Origin: Streptomyces sp. B21-083 | Lineage (GTDB): Bacteria > Actinomycetota > Actinomycetes > Streptomycetales > Streptomycetaceae | Length of the DNA stretch: 64,000 bases | Direction of reading: 5' to 3' | Assembly (NCBI RefSeq): GCF_036898825.1 | Contig: NZ_JARUND010000001.1 | Coordinates: 4,216,001 to 4,280,000 of the forward strand | Part shown: one piece after another, positions 26,729 to 35,299 of the stretch | How the letters are laid out: every line of letters starts with the position of its first letter | Numbering within the stretch: position 1 is the stretch's first letter | Notes under the pieces: model-generated | Told to the model about the DNA's origin: nothing | What the model saw: the letters and a program-made list of their open reading frames with translations, nothing else | Databases searched by the model: none | Position numbers and translations under genes: made by a program

Positions 26729-27109
26729 GTGGACAGTTTGCGACGGGCGAAGGCCTCGGCGTCGATGCCGGGTCCGTCAGAGGGCGGGGGCGCGTTGCGA
26801 ATGCGTCCGTTGCCGGACCGGGCGGGCTGGCGGGCCGTCGGCGAGATCACTTCGGCCACGTGCCCGACCTGGGAGCAGACACTTGAGCAGCTGACCCGTC
26901 GTATGACCGTACGTAAAGAGATCGTGTGCCATCTGGAGATGTCCGCCGTGACCTTCGTCGATGTCGCCGGTGCCTCGGCTCTGGCGGTGGCCGCTCAGGA
27001 CCTTCCGGGCCGGCGGCGCATCGTGATCGAACGGCCGCCCGCCACTCTACCACGGCTGCTTGAAATGTTCTGGCCAGACTTGTCCGTGATCGAGGTGGTG
27101 GCGCGATGA
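26729..27109 (+). CDS. STAS-domain anti-anti-sigma factor
   Basis: About 126 residues from a GTG at 26729; an ATG at 26801 (MRPLPDRAGW) is an equally possible start because both follow only G-rich leaders. The STAS core reads RAVGEITSATCPTWEQTLEQL then IVCHLEMSAVTFVDVAGASALAVAAQ, where the serine of the usual phosphorylation site appears as VDVAGAS. It ends in a 4-bp overlap with the MEDS-ATPase gene, its likely kinase partner. The 315 bp to its left (26414-26728) carry no other supported gene. Confidence 0.75.
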   Translation: MDSLRRAKASASMPGPSEGGGALRMRPLPDRAGWRAVGEITSATCPTWEQTLEQLTRRMTVRKEIVCHLEMSAVTFVDVAGASALAVAAQDLPGRRRIVIERPPATLPRLLEMFWPDLSVIEVVAR

Positions 27110-28050
27110 CTGCCACGAAGACCGCTGAGGCGACCGCCGAGTCGTTCGTTCATCCCGCTCTGTTCTACCGGGGCGAGGACGAGTATCTGGACGGCACGGT
27201 GCCCTTCATCCGCGAGGGGCTGAAGGCCGGGCACCCGGTGGCGGTCGCCGTGCCCGGCGCGAACCTGGCCCTGCTCAGGGAGAATCTGGGCGCGGATGCC
27301 GTGTCCGTGCACTTCCTCGACATGAGCGACGCGGGCCGCAACCCGGGCCGGATCATCCCGAGGGTGCTGCGTGCCTTCGCCGACGCCCACCCTCAGACGC
27401 ATGTGCGGATCATCGGGGAGCCGATCTGGCCCGGCCGCAGCAGCGTCGAGTACCCGGCGTGTGTGCAGCACGAGGCGCTGATCAACCCGGCCTTCCAGGG
27501 CCGGGACGTGACCATCCTGTGCCCGTACGACGCCGTGCGCCTCGACAAGGACGTGCTCACCGACGCGTACGCGACCCACCCGGTGATCGTCTCCGGCGGC
27601 AGCCAGAGGCCCAGCCCGTCCTACGCGCCCGGGCAGGTCGTCGCCGAGTACAACCGGCCGCTCCCGGAGGCTCCCGCAGCGGCCGAACCCCAGCACTTCG
27701 GCCGCGACGAGCTGCCGGTCGTCCGGCATTTCGCCGTCGCGCGGGCCGCCGAGCTGGGGCTGTCCGGCGTACGCCTGGACGATCTCGCTCTCGCGGTGGC
27801 CGAGCTGACCACCAACAGCGTGGTGCACGGCGGGGGCTCCGGGAGCCTGCGGATCTGGTCCGAGGGCTCACAGCTGGTGTGCGAGGTCCGCGACGGCGGG
27901 CAATTGGACGACCCGCTCGCCGGGCGCCGCCCGGCCACCCGGGACCAGCGTGGCGGCCGCGGCCTGCTGCTGGTGCACACCGTCGCCGACCTGGTCCGCA
28001 TCCACACCGACCCAGGTGGTACGGCCATCCGGCTCTACCTCGGCCACTAG
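27106..28050 (+). CDS. MEDS-domain anti-sigma ATPase/kinase
   Basis: 314 residues. The N-terminal MEDS sensor (about 15-180) shows HPALFYRGEDEYLDGTVPFI and VRIIGEPIWPGRSSVEYPACVQHEALINPAF. The C-terminal GHKL ATPase shows LAVAELTTNSVVHGG, VCEVRDGG and RGGRGLLLVHT. This domain pair occurs in actinomycete partner-switching systems, where the sensor binds a small ligand or cofactor and the ATPase phosphorylates a STAS protein, here probably the overlapping upstream gene. Confidence 0.88.
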   Translation: MTATKTAEATAESFVHPALFYRGEDEYLDGTVPFIREGLKAGHPVAVAVPGANLALLRENLGADAVSVHFLDMSDAGRNPGRIIPRVLRAFADAHPQTHVRIIGEPIWPGRSSVEYPACVQHEALINPAFQGRDVTILCPYDAVRLDKDVLTDAYATHPVIVSGGSQRPSPSYAPGQVVAEYNRPLPEAPAAAEPQHFGRDELPVVRHFAVARAAELGLSGVRLDDLALAVAELTTNSVVHGGGSGSLRIWSEGSQLVCEVRDGGQLDDPLAGRRPATRDQRGGRGLLLVHTVADLVRIHTDPGGTAIRLYLGH

Positions 28051-28052
28051 CC

Positions 28053-28088
28053 GACCTCGCCGGGGCGGGCGACCTCGCCGGGGTGGGC
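28053..28088. repeat. Two 18-bp tandem repeats
   Basis: GACCTCGCCGGGGCGGGC and GACCTCGCCGGGGTGGGC differ at one base; a third partial copy (GACCTGGCGG) follows. It sits directly after the MEDS-ATPase stop codon. No function is evident. Confidence 0.55.
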
Positions 28089-28171
28089 GACCTGGCGGCA
28101 ATGCGCCCATGTCGCGGCCGGTCCAGCCGCGACGGGGCGCATGTCGCCGGCCCTTGCGCGGAGACGCGCAC

Positions 28172-28203
28172 GGGCGGCCGCCGAAGTTTCTCGGCAGCCG
28201 CCC
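28172..28203. terminator. Bidirectional hairpin terminator
   Basis: A 13-bp stem with one mismatch (GGGCGGCCGCCGA with TCGGCAGCCGCCC) around a 6-base loop lies between the convergent MEDS-ATPase and aminopeptidase genes. Confidence 0.7.
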
Positions 28204-28236
28204 GGCGGACCTCAGATGCTGCTCACGCCGGCACGC

Positions 28237-29835
28237 TCAGCCGCGGAAGCCGAGAATCCCGCGCAGGGTGCTTTCACCCGTCGCGGGTGCCGTCTGTGCC
28301 GTACGCACTGCCGTCGTCTCGGTGCCCTGCGGCTTCGGGTCGGGCGACTTCTGGCAGACCGCGTCGGCCACACCACTGCCGTGGGGAACCTTGCCGTTGG
28401 TGAGGTACGCCGCCAGGTACTTGTCGAGGCAGGCGTTGCCGCTCAGCGTGATGCCGTGGTTGCCGCCGCCCTGCTCCACCACCAGGCTGGAGCCGCGCAG
28501 CAGCCGGCTCATGGTGACACCACCCTGGTACGGGGTGGCCGCGTCGTCCGTCGCCTGGAACAGCAGGACCGGCGGGAGCTTGGAGTTGGCGACGTTCACC
28601 GGCTTGAGCGGCTTCGTCGGCCAGAACGCGCACGGGGCGTTGTACCAGGCGTTGTTCCAGGCCATGAACGGGGCCTTCTTGTACACCGCCCAGTTGTCCT
28701 TGCGCCACTGGTTCCAGTCGCGCGGCCAGGACGCGTCACGGCACTGCACGGAGGTGTAGACGCTGTAGCCGTTGTCGCCGGAGGCGTCGATGGCGGCGAT
28801 GTTGTCGTATGCCTTGACCAGCGCATCGGTGTTGTGGTCGTTGACGTAGGCCGCGAACGTCTGGGCGAGGGTGGGCCAGTAGCCGTTGTTGTAGCCGCCG
28901 GGTATGAAGATGTCCTCCAGCTCGGAGGCGCCCACCTTGCCGCCCGCCGGCTTCTTGGCGAGGGCCGCCCGCATGGCGTACCACTTGGCCTCGATCTTCT
29001 TCGGATCGGTGCCGAGCTTGTACGTTGAGTCGTACTTGGCTATCCACGTCATCAGCGCCTTGTGACGCTTGTCGAAGGCGTAGTCCTGCTGGATGTTGGC
29101 GTCGTACCAGACTCCGGTCGGGTCGACCATCGAGTCCAGCACCAGGCGCCGCACCCGCTGGGGGTACATCTTGGCGTAGACCGCGCCGAGGTAGGTGCCG
29201 TACGAGTAACCGAAGTAGTTGATCTTCTTCGCGCCGAGGGCCACCCGGATCGAGTCCATGTCCTGCACGGCGCTGACCGTGTTGATGTAGGGCAGGACGG
29301 CCGCGTACTTCCTGCCGCAGGCCTGGGCGAACGCCTTGGCGCGAGCGACGTTGGCCTTCTCGATCGCCGGTGTGCTGGGCACGGAGTCCGGGCGCACCGG
29401 GTCGAAGTGACCCGGCTTGCAGTCCAGGGCGGGCTGGCTCGCGCCCACGCCGCGCGGGTCGAAGCCGATGACGTCGTACTGGGCCGCGACGTCCTTGGGC
29501 AGGGAGGACGCGACGAAGCCGGCCAGGCTCAGGCCACTGCCACCGGGCCCGCCCGGGTTGACCAGCAGCGGGCCCTGATACGTCTTCGCGGTGTGCGGCA
29601 CGCGGGACAGCGCCAGGGTGATCTGCCTCCCCTGCGGCTTCGCGTGGTTGAGCGGCACCTTCACCGACGCGCACTGGAGCGTCGGGGTGTCGTCCGTACC
29701 GCACGCCTTCCAACTGGCCTTCGCGGTCCGGGCGGTGTTCGCGGAGGGCGACACGCTGGCGTTGGCGGGGACGGCGGTGATCGTCCCGGCCAGCACGACG
29801 GTGACGCCGCACAGCATGGCTGCGCTTCTTCTCAT
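28237..29835 (-). CDS. Secreted S33-family tripeptidyl aminopeptidase (TAP/SlpD-like)
   Basis: 532 residues with a signal peptide (MRRSAAMLCGVTVVLAGTIT). The alpha/beta-hydrolase oxyanion segment is VNPGGPGGSGLSL, and DVIGFDPRGVGAS is typical of TAP enzymes. The nucleophile is the serine of YFGYSYGTYLG near residue 211. Asp in QATDDAATPYQGG and His in GGGNHGI complete the triad. Streptomycete TAPs trim N-terminal tripeptides from extracellular proteins. The upstream 299 bp (29836-30134) hold a short hairpin and no supported gene. Confidence 0.9.
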   Translation of the reverse strand: MRRSAAMLCGVTVVLAGTITAVPANASVSPSANTARTAKASWKACGTDDTPTLQCASVKVPLNHAKPQGRQITLALSRVPHTAKTYQGPLLVNPGGPGGSGLSLAGFVASSLPKDVAAQYDVIGFDPRGVGASQPALDCKPGHFDPVRPDSVPSTPAIEKANVARAKAFAQACGRKYAAVLPYINTVSAVQDMDSIRVALGAKKINYFGYSYGTYLGAVYAKMYPQRVRRLVLDSMVDPTGVWYDANIQQDYAFDKRHKALMTWIAKYDSTYKLGTDPKKIEAKWYAMRAALAKKPAGGKVGASELEDIFIPGGYNNGYWPTLAQTFAAYVNDHNTDALVKAYDNIAAIDASGDNGYSVYTSVQCRDASWPRDWNQWRKDNWAVYKKAPFMAWNNAWYNAPCAFWPTKPLKPVNVANSKLPPVLLFQATDDAATPYQGGVTMSRLLRGSSLVVEQGGGNHGITLSGNACLDKYLAAYLTNGKVPHGSGVADAVCQKSPDPKPQGTETTAVRTAQTAPATGESTLRGILGFRG

Positions 29836-30089
29836 GGAGCTCTCTCAGAACAGTGAGGGGGGTTGAGACCCTTGAGGTTCACGGGTCATGCCCTACGATC
29901 TCCGAAATGCACGCCGCGCGAGAACACAGGCGACCAAGACTTGACTGAATCGAGTCGTTGAAAGTCATCGAATAGCCCCCGAAGAGCGGCAGTTGGACCT
30001 CCCTGGATCGCAGCCTCCCGCTCGAATTCCGCCGGTCTGACGCACGGGCCGCCCAGGCCTGCCGACGCCGGCACCGTCGGCCCGCACCC

Positions 30090-30107
30090 CCGCCTCACCC
30101 GAGGCGG
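30090..30107. terminator. Short hairpin downstream of the aldehyde dehydrogenase gene
   Basis: CCGCCTC and GAGGCGG pair across a 4-base loop, 28 bp past the dehydrogenase stop codon. A weak terminator is the best explanation. Confidence 0.45.
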
Positions 30108-30134
30108 AGGTTCCCGTCGCGGCCGTACCCGCGC

Positions 30135-31586
30135 TCACCCCGCCCAGACCACCGCCTGCACCTCCCCGTACGCGTGCAGCGCGTACGACCCCACATCGCG
30201 CCCGACCCCGCTCCGCTTGAACCCCCCGAACGGTGCTTCCATGTTCCGTCCGACGGTGTTCACGCCCACTCCGCCCGCCCGGAGGCGCCGGGCGACCCGG
30301 AACGCGCGGGCCACGTCCGCCGACCAGACGTAGTCGATGAGGCCGTAGTCGCTGTCGTTGGCCAGCGCGATGCCCTCCTCCTCGTCGTCGAAGGGGATGA
30401 CGGTCACCACCGGGCCGAAGATCTCCTCCCGGGCCACCCGCATGTCGTTCGTGCAGTCGGCCAGCAGGGTCGGGGCGACGTAGAACCCCCGGTCGTACGG
30501 CGGCCGTTCCCCGCCCGCGACCACCACCGCGCCTTCCTTGCGGCCGAGTTCGACGTACGTCTCGATCCGGTCCCGGTGCGGCCCCGAGATGACCGGCCCG
30601 ACCACCGTGCCCTGAGCGCGCGGGTCACCCACCTTCAAGTGACCTGCATACGCGGCGAGTTGCTCGACCAACTGTCCGTAGACACCACGCTGTGCCAGCA
30701 CCCTCGTCGGCGCCGTGCAGATCTGGCCGCTGTAGAACGAGAACGTCGTGCCGATGCCCGCGACCGCCGAGCGGATGTCCGCGTCGTCGAAGACGAGTGC
30801 CGCGCCCTTGCCGCCCAGCTCCATCAACTGGCGTTTCATGTCACGGCCGCACACCTCGGCGATCCGCTGGCCGACCGCCGTCGAGCCGGTGAAGCTGACC
30901 ATGTCGACGTCCCGTGAGTCGACCACCGCCTCCCCCACCTCGGCGCGGGTCCCGCTGACCACGTTGACGACACCCGGCGGCACGCCCGCCGCCTCCAGCG
31001 CCTCCGCCATCCGGTACACCGACAGCGGGTCCTGCGGAGCGGGCTTCACGACGACCGTGTTGCCCATCGCCAGTGCGGGCGCGATCTTTCCGGCCGGGTT
31101 GGCCCAGGGGTTGTTGTACGAGGTGATGCAGGCGACCACGCCCACCGGCTGGCGTATCGCCAGCGCACCCATCACCGCCGCCTTCCCGAACGGGCCCCCC
31201 TCGTTGACCTGCGGCGGGATCGCCCACTCGGCCGTTTCCACCGTCGCGTACCGGCGGAAACGGGCGGCGCCCACGCCCACCTGCATTCCGCGCGCGGTCC
31301 CCGTCGTGGCACCGGTCTCCGCCTGGGCGAGCGCCGCGTACGACACCAGGTTGCTCTGGATGATGTCCGCGGCGCGGGCCAGGACGGCGGCCCGTTCCTC
31401 CGGTGAGGTGCGCGACCACGGCCCGAAGGCCTCGCGGGCCGCCGCCGCGGCGGCGTGCGCCTGCTCCCGCGAGGCCTCCGGCGCCCACCCGACGACGTCC
31501 TCCGTCGCCGGGTCGATCACCTCGTAGTGCCCGTCGGCCGGCTCCACCCACGAGCCGCCGACGAACAGCCGCTGTCCGTCGCTCAC
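30135..31586 (-). CDS. NAD(P)-dependent aldehyde dehydrogenase
   Basis: 483 residues, standard ALDH length. The catalytic Cys is in GQICTAPTR (near 290) and the general-base Glu in LMELGGKGAALVF. The NAD site shows NPWANPAGKIAPALAMGNTVVVKPA and SFTGSTAVGQRI. It starts in a 4-bp overlap with the preceding amidohydrolase gene, so both are co-translated. The substrate is unknown; the surroundings favour an aldehyde from a catabolic pathway. Confidence 0.92.
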   Translation of the reverse strand: MSDGQRLFVGGSWVEPADGHYEVIDPATEDVVGWAPEASREQAHAAAAAAREAFGPWSRTSPEERAAVLARAADIIQSNLVSYAALAQAETGATTGTARGMQVGVGAARFRRYATVETAEWAIPPQVNEGGPFGKAAVMGALAIRQPVGVVACITSYNNPWANPAGKIAPALAMGNTVVVKPAPQDPLSVYRMAEALEAAGVPPGVVNVVSGTRAEVGEAVVDSRDVDMVSFTGSTAVGQRIAEVCGRDMKRQLMELGGKGAALVFDDADIRSAVAGIGTTFSFYSGQICTAPTRVLAQRGVYGQLVEQLAAYAGHLKVGDPRAQGTVVGPVISGPHRDRIETYVELGRKEGAVVVAGGERPPYDRGFYVAPTLLADCTNDMRVAREEIFGPVVTVIPFDDEEEGIALANDSDYGLIDYVWSADVARAFRVARRLRAGGVGVNTVGRNMEAPFGGFKRSGVGRDVGSYALHAYGEVQAVVWAG

Positions 31587-33316
31587 TTGGTGCTCACCGT
31601 GGCCGTGTCACGGCCCGAGCGAAGCACTGTGCCGGGTACCGCACCGGTCACCACATCGTCCCGGATCGTCTCGACTCCGTTCACCCACACGGCCGTCACC
31701 CCGATCGCCTTCGAGTCGAGACGCGGGCTGTCACCCGGCAGGTCGTGCACCAGGGTGGCCTTGTCGGCGGCGATCCGCTCCGGGTCGAAGAGGACCAGGT
31801 CCGCGTGGAAGCCCTCCTGGACACGCCCCCGCTCGCGCAGGCCGAACAGCCGAGCCGGCTCGTCGGTCAGCATCCGCACCGCCCGCTCCAGCGGCACGAG
31901 CTTGCGCCCGCGCAGACAGTCACCCAGGAACCGGGTCGTGTACGGGGCCCCGCACATCCGGTCCAGGTGCGCGCCGGCGTCGGAGCCGCCCAGCAGCACG
32001 TCCTCGTGCCGCCAGGTCTCGGCGCGCAGCGCCCAGGACGCGGGGTCGTTGTCGGTGGGCATGGGCCACAGGACCGTACGCAGTTCGTCGGCGACGCAGA
32101 TCTCGACGAGGCAGCTGAAGGGGTCCTGGCCGCGTTCGGCGGCGATGTCCTGCACCACCCTTCCGGTCAGGCCCTCGTTCGCCGCGCTGTACGTGTCCCC
32201 GATGACGTACCGCCCGAAGTCCGTCAGCCGCCGGAAGACACCGACGTCCTCGCTCTGCGACAGGCGGACCAGCTCCGCCCGTACGGCGGGGTCGCCGAGC
32301 TGGGTGATCCGCTCGGGAACGGGCAGGCCGAGCACCGGCCCCCAACCGGGGATCAGGTTCAGCGCGCAGAAGGTGCCGAGGGACATGTTCATCGGCGTGA
32401 GGATGGGCATGGTGAGCGCGACGATCCGGCCACCGGCCTTACGGGCGCGCTCGCTTGCCTCCAGCTGGCGGGGTACGCGGGCCGGCACGGCCGAGTCGAT
32501 GGTGAGCACGTTCCAGTTCAGGGGGCGCCCGGCCGCCGCGCTCATCTCGACGAACAGATCGATCTCCGCGTCGCTGAACTGGTCGAGGCAGCCCGCGACG
32601 ATCGCCTCGATCTGGGTGCCCTCGTGCTCGCCGACCGCCTGGGAGAGGGCGATGAGCTCGGCGGGCAACGCGTGCCGGGACGCCACCGGCTTGCCGTCGC
32701 CGTCGGAGTGCGAGGACGACTGCGTGGTGGAGAACCCCCAGGCCCCGGCGTTCATGGCCTCGTGCAACAGGGCGAGCATGGCGGCGAGTTGTTCCTCCGT
32801 CGGCTGCCCACCCACCGCGTCCGGCCCCATCACGTAGCGCCGCAGAGCGCAATGCCCCACCATGAAACCGGCGTTGACCGCGATCCGCCCCTCCAGCGCG
32901 TCCAGGTACTCCCCGAAGCCGCTCCAGCTCCAGGGCGCCCCTTCCTCCAGCGCGACCAGGGACATCCCCTCGACCTTGGACATCATCCGGCGCGTGTAGT
33001 CGGCATCGCCCGGCCGGTCCGGGTTCAACGGGGCAAGCGTGAAACCGCAGTTGCCGGCGGCGACGGTCGTGACCCCGTGATTGAGGGACGGCGTCGCATA
33101 CGGGTCCCAGAAGAGCTGGGCGTCGTAGTGCGTGTGCGGATCGACGAACCCGGGTGCGAGGACGAGCCCGGACGCGTCCTCGGTCGTCCGCGCGTCCTCG
33201 GTGATCCGGGCCCCGATGGCCGCGATGCGACCGTCCCGTATCCCCACATCCGCGACGTAGGCGGGTGCACCGGTCCCGTCGACGACGGTGACGCCCGCGA
33301 TCAGATGGTCAAGCAC
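31583..33316 (-). CDS. D-aminoacylase-like amidohydrolase
   Basis: 577 residues from a GTG at 33316, with GAGGTG eight bases upstream. The metal motif is GFVDPHTHYDAQLFWDP near residue 60, followed by NHGVTTVAAGNCGFTLAP, characteristic of the N-acyl-D-amino-acid deacylase branch (TIM-barrel, Zn). DAGAHLDRMCG supplies the late catalytic Asp. Annotated relatives hydrolyse N-acyl-D-amino acids, but many in such catabolic loci act on unknown amides or cyclic substrates. Translationally coupled to the aldehyde dehydrogenase. Confidence 0.85.
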   Translation of the reverse strand: MLDHLIAGVTVVDGTGAPAYVADVGIRDGRIAAIGARITEDARTTEDASGLVLAPGFVDPHTHYDAQLFWDPYATPSLNHGVTTVAAGNCGFTLAPLNPDRPGDADYTRRMMSKVEGMSLVALEEGAPWSWSGFGEYLDALEGRIAVNAGFMVGHCALRRYVMGPDAVGGQPTEEQLAAMLALLHEAMNAGAWGFSTTQSSSHSDGDGKPVASRHALPAELIALSQAVGEHEGTQIEAIVAGCLDQFSDAEIDLFVEMSAAAGRPLNWNVLTIDSAVPARVPRQLEASERARKAGGRIVALTMPILTPMNMSLGTFCALNLIPGWGPVLGLPVPERITQLGDPAVRAELVRLSQSEDVGVFRRLTDFGRYVIGDTYSAANEGLTGRVVQDIAAERGQDPFSCLVEICVADELRTVLWPMPTDNDPASWALRAETWRHEDVLLGGSDAGAHLDRMCGAPYTTRFLGDCLRGRKLVPLERAVRMLTDEPARLFGLRERGRVQEGFHADLVLFDPERIAADKATLVHDLPGDSPRLDSKAIGVTAVWVNGVETIRDDVVTGAVPGTVLRSGRDTATVSTK

Positions 33317-33346
33317 GGCTACACCTCTTCCCAAGGCCCGCAGGGA

Positions 33347-33369
33347 CGCGCCCCTCTTTCAGGGGCGCG
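33347..33369. repeat. Streptomyces interspersed hairpin repeat
   Basis: A 9-bp stem, CGCGCCCCT with AGGGGCGCG, around CTTTC. It is followed by GGGGAACTGCGCGA, a sequence I know as a common intergenic element in Streptomyces genomes. It lies in the 100-bp gap between the LLM gene and the amidohydrolase gene and may attenuate read-through. Confidence 0.6.
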
Positions 33370-33416
33370 GGGAACTGCGCGAACAACCACGACGGCCCCG
33401 CACCCGCCGACGAACC

Positions 33417-34535
33417 TCAAGCCACCCCCCGGAACCGCGAGGTCCGATGCACAGGATCCGTGTCGATCTTCGGAATCACATGCTCACCGACCAGCCGGAT
33501 CGTCTGGAGCGTGTCCTCCCGAGATATCCCGATCGGCATCCCGAAGCTCAGCTGATCGGCCCCCGCCTGTTCCCACCGCTTGCACTGCGTCAGCACCTCG
33601 TCCGGGTCGCCGCAGATCAACAGCTCCTCGGCGATGAGGAGTTCGATGATCTCCTCGTTGAACTCGGGCAGCGTCTCCGGCCACACCGGGAACCCCTCGG
33701 GGCGCGGGAACGTGTCGTGGTAGCGGAAGAGCAGCGACTGCAGATAGTGCAGCCCACCGCCCGCCGCGATCCGTACCGCCTCCGCGTGCGTCGGCGCGCA
33801 GATCGCCGTCGACGTCACCATCACGTTGTCGTTGACATAGTCGCCGACCGGCTCGGCGTCCACGATCGCCGTCTTGTACTGCTCCAGCACCCACTCCATG
33901 TCGGAGACCTTCTGCACGCTGAAGCCGAGCACCCCGAGCCCCTTGCGGGCGGCCATGGCGTACGAGGGCGGCGAGCCGGCGGCGTACCACATCGCGGGGT
34001 GCGAGGGCCCGTACGGCTTGGGCAGGACCTTGCGCGGCGGCAGCGACCAGTGTTTGCCCTGGAAGCCGACGTACTCGTCCTGCGTCCACATCTTCGGGAA
34101 CTCGGCGATCGTCTCCTCCCACAGCTCCTTGGTGTGGTTCATGTCGGTGATGCCGGACATGAAGCCGAGGATCTCGTGGGACCCGGCGCCCCGGCCGGAG
34201 CCGAACTCGAAGCGGTTGCCGGTGAGATGGTCGAGCATGGCGACCTTCTCGGCCACCTTCACCGGGTGGTTGACCGGGGCGAGCGGGTTGAAGATGCCGG
34301 AGCCGAGGTGGATGCGCTCGGTGGCGTGGGCGAGGTAGCCGAGGTAGACGTCGCTGGCCGAGATGTGCGAGTACTCCTCCAGGAAGTGGTGCTCGGACAC
34401 CCAGGCGTACTTGAAGTTCGACTGGTCCGCCTGAATGACGTACTCGGTCTCCTCCATCAGCGCCTTGTGCTCCGCGAGCGGATCGGTCTCGGCCCGCTTG
34501 CCCACGTATCCCTGTACAAAGAGCCCGAATTCCAA
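33417..34535 (-). CDS. LLM-class flavin/F420-dependent oxidoreductase
   Basis: 372 residues with a full luciferase-like barrel: MEFGLFVQGYVGKR, WVSEHHFLEEYSHISASDVYL, LGSGIFNPLAPVNHPVKVAEKVAMLDHLTGNRFEFGSGRG. Length and motifs resemble the monooxygenases found in actinobacterial sterol and CoA-ester catabolic loci. The start at 34535 follows AAGGAGG. A perfect TCTGACG-N3-CGTCAGA palindrome lies 37 bp upstream. The D-aminoacylase and aldehyde dehydrogenase genes follow on the same strand. Confidence 0.87.
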   Translation of the reverse strand: MEFGLFVQGYVGKRAETDPLAEHKALMEETEYVIQADQSNFKYAWVSEHHFLEEYSHISASDVYLGYLAHATERIHLGSGIFNPLAPVNHPVKVAEKVAMLDHLTGNRFEFGSGRGAGSHEILGFMSGITDMNHTKELWEETIAEFPKMWTQDEYVGFQGKHWSLPPRKVLPKPYGPSHPAMWYAAGSPPSYAMAARKGLGVLGFSVQKVSDMEWVLEQYKTAIVDAEPVGDYVNDNVMVTSTAICAPTHAEAVRIAAGGGLHYLQSLLFRYHDTFPRPEGFPVWPETLPEFNEEIIELLIAEELLICGDPDEVLTQCKRWEQAGADQLSFGMPIGISREDTLQTIRLVGEHVIPKIDTDPVHRTSRFRGVA

Positions 34536-34571
34536 GGAGGTTCACCGTCCCCAGTAACCGTTCCCGACGTT

Positions 34572-34588
34572 TCTGACGTAGCGTCAGA
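34572..34588. promoter_or_regulatory. Palindromic operator a (TCTGACG-N3-CGTCAGA)
   Basis: Perfect 7-3-7 palindrome with spacer TAG, 37 bp upstream of the LLM gene. The same extended motif (AATCTGACG on the gene's strand) recurs upstream of other catabolic genes in this window. The shape fits a TetR-family repressor site. Confidence 0.7.
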
Positions 34589-34631
34589 TTCGATGTCGAC
34601 TGTTCCACCGAGGGCCTGGAGCGTCAATAGC

Positions 34632-34644
34632 TGACGGGTCGTCA
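34632..34644. promoter_or_regulatory. Palindromic operator b (TGACG-N3-CGTCA)
   Basis: Perfect 5-3-5 palindrome, spacer GGT, 37 bp before the GNAT gene and 60 bp (centre to centre about 58) from operator a in the same divergent region. It may place the GNAT gene under the same regulator. Confidence 0.55.
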
Positions 34645-34681
34645 ACTCACGTGTGTGGCTGCGGTCGATAGATTGCCCGCC

Positions 34682-35221
34682 ATGACTGAACTGGGACCGG
34701 TCGGCCGGCCGCCCGCCCCGATCAGGACCGAGCGGCTCGTGCTCCGCGAGTCCGAGGCCCGGGATCGTGCGACGTTCATCGAGCTGCTGGCGTCGCCGGA
34801 GGTGCACACCTACCTCGGCGGCCCCCGGCCGCGTGCCGAACTGGAGCGCGAGTTGCCCGAGGTGCCCGAGCTGTGGCCCGGGAGTTTCGTGGTCGAGCTC
34901 GGCGGGGCGATGATCGGCCTGATCCTGCTCAGAAGGGCGACGGAGCACCGCCGTCCGTCCGCAGCGGGGAAGGTCGACCTCGGGTACCTGTTCCTGCCGG
35001 AGGCGTGGGGATCCGGGTATGCCGTCGAGGCGTGCGCGGCGACTCTCGACTGGTTCGACGGCGCCCTTCCCGGCGAGCCGGTGATGCTCACGACCCAGTC
35101 CGCCAACGCCGGCTCGATGCGCCTCGCCGCCAAGCTGGGGTTCACCGAGGTGGAGCGGTTCCAGGCCTGGGACGCCGAGCAGTGGCTCGGCCTGCGCCCC
35201 CCGGTCGCACCGCCCGCCTGA
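34682..35221 (+). CDS. GNAT-family N-acetyltransferase
   Basis: 179 residues. It opens RTERLVLRESEARDRATFIELL as in RimJ/RimL-type enzymes. The acetyl-CoA loop region reads VDLGYLFLPEAWGSGYAVEA, and TTQSANAGSMRLAAKLGFTEVERF is the conserved C-terminal part. The target amine is unknown. Divergent from the LLM gene across two operators. Confidence 0.88.
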   Translation: MTELGPVGRPPAPIRTERLVLRESEARDRATFIELLASPEVHTYLGGPRPRAELERELPEVPELWPGSFVVELGGAMIGLILLRRATEHRRPSAAGKVDLGYLFLPEAWGSGYAVEACAATLDWFDGALPGEPVMLTTQSANAGSMRLAAKLGFTEVERFQAWDAEQWLGLRPPVAPPA

Positions 35222-35299
35222 GCCGACGCCCGGAGGGGCGCAGGCCCTGGCGGAGACGGAGACGCTGGCGGGGAGCGCCGACTTCGGAGCCGGTGGGTG

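Noticed and set aside
29886..30098. 70-codon frame upstream of the aminopeptidase
   Set aside because: No ribosome site, no family likeness and it overlaps a terminator-like hairpin.
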